Positions 1 through 4,908 of a stretch of DNA of 6,571 nt are shown piece after piece. The first letter of the stretch is position 1; the number at the start of each line of letters is the position of its first letter. Source of the DNA: Patescibacteria group bacterium (GTDB lineage: Bacteria > Patescibacteriota > JAHJAL01); contig JAHJAL010000173.1 of assembly GCA_018814055.1 (NCBI GenBank), forward strand, positions 1 to 6,571. Reading direction: 5' to 3'. A model generated the notes under the pieces. The model was not told the origin of the DNA and did no database searches. It worked only from the letters and a program-made list of their open reading frames with translations. The position numbers were made by a program, and so were the translations under genes.

Positions 1-1
1 C

Positions 2-322
2 CCTGGGTTTACAATAGAAATATATGAAAGCATCAGAGAAACCTATAATCAATGGGACTTTTGGGCCATATTTACCGCCGGCTTCACTCCCATACCTTTC
101 AAAATTTTTACCATCACCGCCGGCGTATTCAACATCAACTTTGCCATATTTATGCTCGCCTCCGCCATCAGCCGCGGCGCCCGATTTTTCATCATCGCCT
201 TCCTAATATGGAAATACGGTCCCCGCATCAAAGATTTTATCGACCGTCAATTCAACTTGCTGGCGATTGCTGTCACTTTATTATTGATATTGGGCTTTGT
301 CGCTATTAAATATCTTATCTAA
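2..322 (+). CDS. DedA/VTT-family membrane protein (YqaA-like), C-terminal part
   Basis: An open frame enters from the left edge and ends at TAA 320-322, giving 106 residues with no N-terminus in the window. It contains the motif GFTPIPFKIFTITAGVF followed by SRGARFF and a WKYG turn. This is the pattern of the VTT (SNARE-associated/DedA) family, especially its YqaA-like branch: a proline-bearing re-entrant segment, then a small-residue helix with conserved arginine. A last hydrophobic helix (LLAIAVTLLLILGFVAI) ends four residues before the stop. Family members are inner-membrane proteins linked to lipid or undecaprenyl-phosphate flipping and envelope homeostasis; the substrate here is unknown. 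The DUF2164 gene follows after 8 bases, so co-transcription is likely. In-frame methionines are internal, so no start can be assigned. The family call is fairly sure; the subfamily is less so. Confidence 0.85.
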   Translation, partial: PGFTIEIYESIRETYNQWDFWAIFTAGFTPIPFKIFTITAGVFNINFAIFMLASAISRGARFFIIAFLIWKYGPRIKDFIDRQFNLLAIAVTLLLILGFVAIKYLI

Positions 323-330
323 TAATTTTC

Positions 331-585
331 ATGAACAGCATCAAGCGCAAACGCGATATATTGACTGGCGAACAAAGAAGAACTCTGATCGAGCAAATCA
401 TCACTTATTTTGATACAGAGCTCGATCAAAAAATCGGTATCGTCGCTGCCGGCAACATCCTCGACTTTTTCCTCCAAAACTTGCACGCCGACATGTACAA
501 TCACGCCATCAGCGACTGCCAAAAACTCCTCGAGGAACGTTTTGATATGATCAAAATCGACCTTGATTTACTCGTAAACAAATAG
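331..585 (+). CDS. DUF2164 family protein
   Basis: This 84-residue soluble, charged, probably all-helical protein matches the DUF2164 pattern. The N-terminal part is basic and helical (residues 12-33, LTGEQRRTLIEQI). The middle holds AAGNILDFFLQNL (about residues 39-51), where family members have a similar A-x-x-x-LDFFL stretch. Then comes the signature YNHAISDCQKLLEERF (about 56-71), corresponding to the usual YN-x-(G/A)-x-x-DAQ-x-LLEERF. Length is typical of the family. Its function is not known and nothing here reveals one. It starts 8 bases after the membrane protein upstream, without a recognisable Shine-Dalgarno motif, and is followed by a long GC-rich palindrome. The ATG at 331 is the only sensible start. 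Confidence 0.85.
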   Translation: MNSIKRKRDILTGEQRRTLIEQIITYFDTELDQKIGIVAAGNILDFFLQNLHADMYNHAISDCQKLLEERFDMIKIDLDLLVNK

Positions 586-587
586 TC

Positions 588-632
588 ATCCTCGACCCTA
601 ATCCGCCTTGGGCGGAGCTAGGGATCGGGGAT
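588..632. repeat. Long GC-rich imperfect palindrome (REP-like)
   Basis: Bases 588-600 pair with 619-632 (13 pairs, one bulged A at 624, one G-T pair), and TCCGCC 602-607 pairs with GGCGGA 611-616 around the loop TTG. That makes about 19 pairs with a small internal loop (A601 opposite 617-618). It begins 3 bases after the DUF2164 stop. No T-run follows, so it is not a standard intrinsic terminator. Its GC content is far above that of its surroundings, which suggests a dispersed intergenic palindrome, an mRNA 3'-end stabiliser, or a factor-dependent stop. Only one copy lies in the window, so repetition cannot be shown. Confidence 0.65.
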
Positions 633-661
633 CCAGAAAGAATTATATCTACATAAACCTT

Positions 662-1516
662 ATGAAAATAACATTCTTAGGCACATCCGCCGCCACCTCC
701 TACCCCTTGCCATTCTGCCGGTGCGATGTCTGCCGGAAGGCCAGAAAGCTCGGCGGCAAAGATTTCCGCAAAAGATCATCATTACTTATCAATGATGATC
801 TACTAATTGATTTCGGTCCCGACATCATGGCCGCCTCTTTCATGCATGACATTTCTATAGCTGATGTACGATACTGCCTCCAAACACACACTCACTCCGA
901 CCACTTTGACGCCTCACATCTAATCACTCGACTGCCCGACTATGCAGTTGCAGACGTCCCTCATCTAGACATATTTGCATCCAAAGCGACTTTTCAAAAT
1001 ATGTCCAACAAAGTTGAGCAAATTTGGGAATCGGCAAACTTGTTGGGCGCAAAATTTTTGAAAGATCTAAATGTAGATATTCACCCCGTAAAACCACTGC
1101 AATCATTCACTGCCGGAGATTACCAAATAACCGCTTTCGCTTCCGATCATGAACACAATGATGATTCATTAATATACGCTATCCAAGAGGGGGACAAGAC
1201 TATTTTGTATGGTAGCGACACTGTTTCATTTCCAAGTGAAACTTGGAACGGATTTCAACAAAACAATCTCCAATTTGACATTGCCATCCTCGATCACACT
1301 TATGGACCCGATATCGATGGTGACGGTCACCTCAACACCAACCAATTCATCGAACACATCCAAAAAATGAAAAAAGATCAATTGGCCACAACCAATACTC
1401 GTTTCTTGGCCACCCACATTTCCCACGAAGGCAACCCAGTCCATAATAAATTATCGAAATCCGCCGCCCAACAAGGCTATGAAATCGCATACGATGGTCT
1501 CGAAATTATAATCTAA
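662..1516 (+). CDS. MBL-fold phosphodiesterase, PhnP-like
   Basis: This is a 284-residue metallo-beta-lactamase-fold protein. It opens with MKITFLGTSAA, the first beta strand and glycine turn of PhnP-type enzymes. C19-x-C21-x2-C24 follows, matching the cysteine trio that holds a structural zinc in E. coli PhnP. The catalytic metal motif is HTHSDH (H76, H78, D80, H81), with further likely ligands H163 in ASDHEH, D186 in LYGSD, and H252 in ATHISH. A two-metal phosphodiesterase acting on cyclic nucleotide or cyclic ribose phosphates is likely, but no phn genes are nearby, so the substrate is open. The start at 662 gives the family's usual N-terminus. The in-frame TTG at 608 would add 18 residues encoded by the palindrome and is rejected. 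No Shine-Dalgarno motif precedes it. The ACT gene follows after 15 bases. Confidence 0.85.
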   Translation: MKITFLGTSAATSYPLPFCRCDVCRKARKLGGKDFRKRSSLLINDDLLIDFGPDIMAASFMHDISIADVRYCLQTHTHSDHFDASHLITRLPDYAVADVPHLDIFASKATFQNMSNKVEQIWESANLLGAKFLKDLNVDIHPVKPLQSFTAGDYQITAFASDHEHNDDSLIYAIQEGDKTILYGSDTVSFPSETWNGFQQNNLQFDIAILDHTYGPDIDGDGHLNTNQFIEHIQKMKKDQLATTNTRFLATHISHEGNPVHNKLSKSAAQQGYEIAYDGLEIII

Positions 1517-1519
1517 CAT
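1507..1519 (+). promoter_or_regulatory. Possible -10 element for the ACT-domain gene
   Basis: A perfect TATAAT lies at 1507-1512 over the 3' end of the phosphodiesterase gene. It predicts a start near 1519, giving a leader of about 13 bases before ATG 1532. No convincing -35 box is present at the right distance, so this could be chance in A/T-rich DNA. Confidence 0.3.
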
Positions 1520-1531
1520 GAAATATAAGTA

Positions 1532-1945
1532 ATGAATAAACAAACATTGGATAGGGTGATAAAAACAAGTACAGCTATAGTACACAAAGGAAAATACGCT
1601 TATCTTCAAGCAAATGAAGCTAGCACTGACAATCATTTCATCGTCACCAAAGACAATGACGAAATCACGATTGTTACCGAAGAAAAAAACATCCCCAATG
1701 TAGATTATTTCGACAAAGTCGAATGGTTTAAATTAATCGAAATCAGAGTCTCTGAACCATTTGTCACGGTCGGCTTTTTAGCCAAAGTTACCAAGACAAT
1801 CGCTGATGTTGGTTTGAATATCCTTGTAGTCTCAACTTTTTCCAAGGACTATATCCTTGTCCGCCAGGAAACATATCAAACAGCTATTGATGCTCTAAAA
1901 GCCATTGGTTTTCCAGTCACAAACAATAATGCGGAAAAATTTTGA
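1532..1945 (+). CDS. ACT-domain regulatory protein (COG3602-like)
   Basis: The 137-residue soluble protein has two small alpha/beta halves. The N-terminal half (about 13-60) is beta-rich (AYLQAN, ITIVTEE). The C-terminal half (about 64-127) reads EWFKLIEIRV, then FLAKVTKTIADVGLNILVVSTFSKD, YILV, and a final helix TAIDALKAIGF. The strand-helix-strand-strand-helix order and the (L/I)-A-x-x-(G/N)-I-x(I/V)-STF(S/x)-xD signature are typical of the ACT_7/CASTOR-type domain found in aspartokinases and in the small COG3602 proteins. Such proteins bind amino acids allosterically; the ligand and partner here are unknown. There is no enzyme domain. ATG 1532 overlaps the stop of a four-codon ORF (1518-1532). 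The stop codon at 1943-1945 lies inside the predicted mazE -35 box. Confidence 0.75.
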   Translation: MNKQTLDRVIKTSTAIVHKGKYAYLQANEASTDNHFIVTKDNDEITIVTEEKNIPNVDYFDKVEWFKLIEIRVSEPFVTVGFLAKVTKTIADVGLNILVVSTFSKDYILVRQETYQTAIDALKAIGFPVTNNNAEKF

Positions 1946-1979
1946 TATATGAATATACAATGTATATACTATATTCATG
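1942..1979 (+). promoter_or_regulatory. mazEF promoter with nested palindromic operator, leaderless start
   Basis: TTGATA (1942-1947, 5/6 of consensus) and TATACT (1965-1970, 5/6) are 17 bases apart, which puts the predicted +1 at 1977, the A of the mazE ATG. Between and over the boxes lie nested palindromes: ATGAATATA 1949-1957 mirrored by TATATTCAT 1970-1978 (9 bp perfect, right arm covering the start codon), TATAC-AAT-GTATA 1954-1966, and GTATATAC 1962-1969. MazE-type antitoxins repress their own promoters by binding palindromes, so this is the probable operator. Confidence 0.7.
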
Positions 1980-2213
1980 AAAACGAATATTCAAAAATGG
2001 GGCAACAGTCTGGGAATACGCATTCCTAGCACCATCGTCAAAGAATTATCACTTGAAAATGGATCTGAAGTGGAAATCGTCGAAGATTCCAATCAAATTG
2101 TTATCAAGCCGCAAGGCCAACCGAATCTAAAAGATATGATAGATGCAATTGATGAAACCAATATCCACTCAGAAGTTGATTTTGGCAGACCGGAAGGAAA
2201 AGAGATTTGGTAA
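1977..2213 (+). CDS. mazE: Antitoxin MazE (AbrB/SpoVT fold)
   Basis: The 78-residue protein closely resembles E. coli MazE. Residues 1-46 form the swapped-hairpin DNA-binding domain: QKWGNSLGIRIPSTIVKEL corresponds to the KRWGNS-x-x-VRIPATL motif, followed by the acidic strand GSEVEIVED and IVIKPQ. The C-terminal tail (about 52-78) is acidic and probably unstructured until bound to MazF; its end FGRPEGKEIW matches the toxin-binding WGEPKDKEVW end of the E. coli protein. It neutralises MazF and, with it, should repress the operon by binding the palindromes over the start codon. The stop overlaps the mazF start by one base (TAATG), indicating translational coupling. No ribosome binding site exists, in keeping with the predicted leaderless mRNA. 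Confidence 0.93.
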   Translation: MKTNIQKWGNSLGIRIPSTIVKELSLENGSEVEIVEDSNQIVIKPQGQPNLKDMIDAIDETNIHSEVDFGRPEGKEIW

Positions 2214-2545
2214 TGAGTAAATATATACCAACTCGAGGTGATCTAATCTGGCTAAACTTCTCACCGCAAAAAGGTCGCGAACAAAGTGGTCGCCGACCTG
2301 CTTTTGTTTTGTCGCCCAAAATTTACAACCAAAAAGTTGGATTGGTTATAGTTTGTCCAGTTACAACCAAAGCCAAGAACTATCCTTTCGAAGTAACACT
2401 TACTACTCGAAAAATATCCGGAGTAATCCTCACCGACCAAATAAAAAGTCTTGATTGGCGAAAAAGACGAATTAAATTCATCCAAAAAACTTCTCCCAAA
2501 GTTACAAAGGAAGTACAAAGTAAATTACATGTTTTAATAGGGTAA
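2213..2545 (+). CDS. mazF: Endoribonuclease toxin MazF
   Basis: The 110-residue protein has nearly the same length as E. coli MazF (111) and aligns almost end to end by eye. Matching segments are YIPTRGDLIWLNFSPQKG, EQSGRRPAFVLSP, CPVTTKAKNYPFEV, GVILTDQIKSLDWRKR, and the terminal VLIG. The residues known to matter in the family are kept: E23, R28 (E. coli R29) and T51 (E. coli T52). It should therefore be an active, sequence-specific, ribosome-independent mRNA interferase. Cleavage at ACA as in E. coli is plausible but not provable from sequence. The start is ATG 2213, overlapping the mazE stop. A TTG two codons upstream (2207) would add only two residues inside mazE and is less likely. A Nudix gene starts 6 bases after the stop. 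Confidence 0.93.
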   Translation: MSKYIPTRGDLIWLNFSPQKGREQSGRRPAFVLSPKIYNQKVGLVIVCPVTTKAKNYPFEVTLTTRKISGVILTDQIKSLDWRKRRIKFIQKTSPKVTKEVQSKLHVLIG

Positions 2546-2551
2546 AATTGT

Positions 2552-2959
2552 ATGAACAAAACTGTCCAAGCGGCTGTCAAAGCCATCGTTCAAAAAGAAG
2601 ACAAATTTCTCGTCATCAAACAAGAGTTTGGCAATCAAACCTATTGGGACTTGCCCGGCGGTCGAGTTGACCACGGTGAATCTCCCTACGATACACTAAT
2701 TCGAGAAGTAAAAGAAGAAACCGCCCTCGATATCACCATCGACAAACCCCTCGGTATGTTCTGGTTCTTTCGCTTCGACAACATCCAAATAGTCGCCACC
2801 ACCTTCCTCTGTACCCCCCAAACCGACTCAGTCGACCTCGCCCAAAATCCCGCAGTCGAAGACATTACTGAGTTTATCTGGGTCACTCGTGATGAATTCT
2901 TGTCCGATAAATATCATGTCCAGCACCAAAGCTTGAAAGAGCTGATAAAGAAGCTATAA
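2552..2959 (+). CDS. Nudix hydrolase
   Basis: This is a 135-residue single-domain Nudix protein. The Nudix box runs from G37 to L59: G-x5-E43-x7-R51-E52-V-K-E55-E56-T-A58-L59. All metal-binding glutamates are present; only the normally conserved glycine near the end of the box is alanine (A58). WDLPGGRVDHGES before and within the box is the usual strand and turn. Members hydrolyse nucleoside diphosphates linked to another group, such as oxidised nucleotides or NDP-sugars; the substrate cannot be read from the sequence. An AGGG lies 9 bases before the start, the only weak Shine-Dalgarno-like motif in the window with reasonable spacing. The gene follows mazF closely (6 bases), so the mazEF transcript probably continues through it. 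Its last codons hold the mnmA promoter. Confidence 0.9.
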   Translation: MNKTVQAAVKAIVQKEDKFLVIKQEFGNQTYWDLPGGRVDHGESPYDTLIREVKEETALDITIDKPLGMFWFFRFDNIQIVATTFLCTPQTDSVDLAQNPAVEDITEFIWVTRDEFLSDKYHVQHQSLKELIKKL

Positions 2960-2967
2960 TAACATCA
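2933..2967 (+). promoter_or_regulatory. mnmA promoter, predicted leaderless
   Basis: TTGAAA (2933-2938, 5/6) and a perfect TATAAT (2955-2960) are separated by 16 bases, inside the end of the Nudix gene and over its stop codon. The expected +1 is 2967, the A of the mnmA ATG. No Shine-Dalgarno motif is present in the 7-base gap between the genes. Confidence 0.65.
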
Positions 2968-4040
2968 TGAAAACCGCAATCGCCCTATCCGGCGGCATCG
3001 ACTCTTCCGTCGCCGCTTATTTGCTAAAACAACAAGGTCATGATTTGATCGGAGTTTTCATGCGTTTTTGGCACGATCAAAGCCCAACTTGTACGGGTTG
3101 TGTAGAAAACAAGTGCTGCAACAAGAAATCCCTGCAAACTATAAAGAGATTATGCGTCAAGCTCAACATTCCTCTAAAAATATTTAACTTCGAAAAAGAG
3201 TTCAAGAAAAAAGTAGTCGACAAATTTATCAAATATTATGACCAAGGACTCACTCCCAATCCCTGCATCTGGTGCAACGAAGAGATAAAATTCACACTGC
3301 TATACAAAAAAGCAAAAAAAAACCTAAACATAGATAATATTGCCACCGGTCACTATGCCAATATTCAAATTATTGACGACTATACATATATAAAAAGGGG
3401 AAAAGACAAAACCAAAGATCAGTCATATTTTCTATATCGATTGCCCCAAAATATCATCAAAAAAACACTTTTTCCAGTAGGTTATATGACCAAAAATGAA
3501 GTAAAAAAACTAGCCACCAAACATCTACCCGAATTCAAATTCAACCAAAAAAAAGAGTCTCAAGACCTGTGTTTTTACCCTGAGGACTCATATAAGCCAT
3601 TTATCAGTCGATATGCCAAAAAATTAACCAAACCAGGACCCATAGTCAACGAAAACAACGAGATAATAGGGGAGCACTGCGGCCTTGTCAACTACACAAT
3701 AGGCCAACGTAAAGGGCTCAAAATCGGCGGCGGGCCGATATATTATGTCAAAAGCATAGATACCCCGACCAACAAATTAATAGTAAATACCCATAAAAAC
3801 ATATTGTGCGACACAATATCACTAAAAAAGCCAATTATTACCCCCCAAATCCAACAAAAAAAGAGCTTCAAAGCTCAAATCCGACACGGACACACCCCCA
3901 CCCCTTGTCACATAAAATTATCAAAAAACAAAATTACCCTCAATTTCCCAAAATCCCAATTAGCTCCCACACCAGGACAACATGCCGTCATTTATCACCA
4001 AAATATCGTTGTTGCCGGAGGGGAAATTGCCAAATATTAG
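2967..4040 (+). CDS. mnmA: tRNA-specific 2-thiouridylase MnmA
   Basis: The 357-residue protein (E. coli: 368) is a full-length MnmA, which activates wobble U34 of tRNA-Lys/Glu/Gln with ATP and replaces its 2-oxygen with sulfur. The PP-loop SGGIDSS is at residues 8-14. The catalytic cysteine is C100 in PNPCIWCN, with C103 beside it, and the second, persulfide-forming cysteine is C202 in ESQDLCF. ATGHYA (127-132) and DQSYFL (151-156) are tRNA/ATP-site motifs, and GEHCGLVNYTIGQRKGL (235-251) belongs to the central domain; a C-terminal beta barrel ends in VVAGGEIAKY. An unusual feature is the extra cysteine group C42, C45, C50, C51 after the first strand. Codon use from about 3120 on is strikingly A-rich compared with the Nudix gene. 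The start at 2967 fits the family N-terminus. Confidence 0.95.
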   Translation: MKTAIALSGGIDSSVAAYLLKQQGHDLIGVFMRFWHDQSPTCTGCVENKCCNKKSLQTIKRLCVKLNIPLKIFNFEKEFKKKVVDKFIKYYDQGLTPNPCIWCNEEIKFTLLYKKAKKNLNIDNIATGHYANIQIIDDYTYIKRGKDKTKDQSYFLYRLPQNIIKKTLFPVGYMTKNEVKKLATKHLPEFKFNQKKESQDLCFYPEDSYKPFISRYAKKLTKPGPIVNENNEIIGEHCGLVNYTIGQRKGLKIGGGPIYYVKSIDTPTNKLIVNTHKNILCDTISLKKPIITPQIQQKKSFKAQIRHGHTPTPCHIKLSKNKITLNFPKSQLAPTPGQHAVIYHQNIVVAGGEIAKY

Positions 4041-4049
4041 AGAAAAACC

Positions 4050-4085
4050 TTGCAAAACAATTCATTAAATGCTACAATACCAAGA
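4050..4085 (+). promoter_or_regulatory. Promoter of the membrane-protein gene
   Basis: TTGCAA (4050-4055) and TACAAT (4073-4078, 5/6) are 17 bases apart. TGC directly before the second box makes it an extended -10. The predicted +1 is about 4085, downstream of the ATG at 4069, which argues for ATG 4108 as the real start. The same TTGCAAA -35 form recurs at 4706. Confidence 0.6.
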
Positions 4086-4107
4086 TTTAAAAAAACAAAC
4101 ACAAAAA

Positions 4108-4599
4108 ATGAAAACGATGGGTCGATTGCATGAATATTTTATGCAGAAAAACAAAATTTACTTGGCTTGGCATGATAAATTGCCATACAATTACATCCAT
4201 TTGTCTGTATTGATACTGTCTTTCTTCCTTTTGACCGGTATAATGACCAATGAGATTCATCTTTACCAATCCGCCCGAGCCAACAATAGCAATATCTTAT
4301 CTGTAAACCCATCATATACTTACTTAGAGCCAACTGACGATAAATTAATCAGCATAAATCTCTCCAATACATTCCTGATAGACAATCACCTGCAATTGAA
4401 CTGGACTTCCGATCAAAGCGTCAAGTATGTTTCGATCAATCTTATCGACATAGACAACCAATTTCACACCATCGCTCCCCAGATCATCAACCGAAATTTC
4501 TTCTCAGCCATGGTTGAAGCCAATAATTACCAATTCATACAATTAATTGGCTACGATCAAAACCACGAAAATATCGAAAACATTCATTTCAACCTATAA
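4108..4599 (+). CDS. Unrecognised single-pass membrane protein with beta-rich outer domain
   Basis: I do not recognise a named family. With the start at 4108 the protein has 163 residues: a basic N-terminal stretch (1-29), one hydrophobic helix (about 30-47, IHLSVLILSFFLLTGIM), a polar linker, and a C-terminal domain of alternating hydrophobic strands (about 79-163, for example KLISINLSNTF, LQLNWTS, VKYVSINLIDI, YQFIQLIGYD). The positive-inside rule puts the C-terminal domain outside. Its strand pattern and ending suggest an Ig/fibronectin-III-like sandwich, but that is inference. There are no cysteines, signal-peptidase site or lipobox. The open frame extends to ATG 4069, but that codon lies inside the promoter; ATG 4117 is another possible start. 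A good terminator follows after 29 bases, making this a one-gene unit. Confidence 0.7.
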   Translation: MKTMGRLHEYFMQKNKIYLAWHDKLPYNYIHLSVLILSFFLLTGIMTNEIHLYQSARANNSNILSVNPSYTYLEPTDDKLISINLSNTFLIDNHLQLNWTSDQSVKYVSINLIDIDNQFHTIAPQIINRNFFSAMVEANNYQFIQLIGYDQNHENIENIHFNL

Positions 4600-4628
4600 T
4601 ATAGTACAGTTCGGGAGCTTCCTACGTT

Positions 4629-4654
4629 GACAACCAAATTATCGGTTGTTTTTT
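4629..4654 (+). terminator. Intrinsic terminator after the membrane-protein gene
   Basis: GACAACC (4629-4635) pairs with GGTTGTT (4644-4650, one G-T pair) around an 8-base loop, followed by a T-run through 4654. This is the standard form, 29 bases after the stop codon, and it separates the protein genes from the 23S unit. Confidence 0.8.
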
Positions 4655-4705
4655 ATTGACGAAAAACCCATATTAGGATTTTATAAATCTTCTATTAATA
4701 TTTAC

Positions 4706-4741
4706 TTGCAAAGCCAAAATATTTGATATAAAATAATTACT
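4706..4741 (+). promoter_or_regulatory. Probable 23S rRNA promoter
   Basis: TTGCAA (4706-4711) and TAAAAT (4729-4734, 5/6) have 17-base spacing and predict a start near 4741. The overlapping TATAAA (4727-4732) is an alternative -10 with 15-base spacing. It lies after the upstream gene's terminator and before a boxB/boxA-like leader, as expected for an independent rRNA unit. The region is very A/T-rich, so a chance match is possible. Confidence 0.5.
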
Positions 4742-4747
4742 AGTCAT

Positions 4748-4785
4748 AAAAATAGCATTTCATCCAAAAAGAAGATGCTGTTTTT
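4748..4785 (+). other. Hairpin with T-run in the 23S leader (boxB-like or terminator-like)
   Basis: AAAAA-T-AGCAT-TTC (4748-4761) pairs with GAA-(bulged G4774)-ATGCT-G-TTTTT (4771-4785) around the loop 4762-4770. There are 14 pairs, including one T-G pair. Followed directly by a boxA-like sequence, it sits where the boxB stem of a classical rrn leader would be. Its flanking A and T runs would also suit a bidirectional terminator or an attenuator. Confidence 0.55.
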
Positions 4786-4790
4786 CTGTC

Positions 4791-4805
4791 CGTTCATTAA
4801 CAATT
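4791..4805 (+). promoter_or_regulatory. boxA-like antitermination sequence
   Basis: CGTTCATTAACAATT agrees at 12 of 15 positions with the E. coli rrn boxA context TGCTCTTTAACAATT. boxA in nascent rRNA is bound by NusB-NusE to load antitermination factors. Its place between a hairpin and the 23S gene supports the reading. Confidence 0.5.
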
Positions 4806-4859
4806 CACAAGATAAGAAATTGCAATCAAAAATATTTAAATTAAGTTCTATTGATATTA

Positions 4860-4897
4860 TTTGGTGTTTATTGCGTGTATAGTCAATAAATATCAAA
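4860..4897 (+). other. 14-bp hairpin just before the 23S 5' end
   Basis: Bases 4860-4873 pair continuously with 4884-4897 (14 pairs, two of them G-T) around the 10-base loop CGTGTATAGT. It ends about 12 bases before the mature 23S end and has no T-run after it. A role in 23S 5' processing is possible. A TATAGT (4878-4883) in the loop lacks a suitable -35 box. Confidence 0.6.
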
Positions 4898-4908
4898 AGT
4901 AGATTAAT

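Noticed and set aside
24..309. Open frames starting at 24 and 52 (+) and reading 231-49 (-)
   Set aside because: They are shadows of the DedA-family frame 2-322, whose protein pattern is clear.
608..661. N-terminal extension of the phosphodiesterase from TTG 608
   Set aside because: The added 18 residues come from the palindrome, and the family N-terminus starts at 662.
3806..4090. 94-codon open frame overlapping the mnmA 3' end
   Set aside because: It is out of frame with mnmA, rich in N, P, H and K as expected from A/C-rich codons, and shows no domain.
4069..4107. Start of the membrane protein at ATG 4069
   Set aside because: This ATG lies inside the extended -10 promoter, upstream of the predicted transcript start. 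ATG 4108 is preferred.
4600..4908. tRNA gene or 16S 3' end in the spacer before 23S
   Set aside because: No T-loop-like GGTTCRA, no cloverleaf and no 16S 3' end sequence was found.
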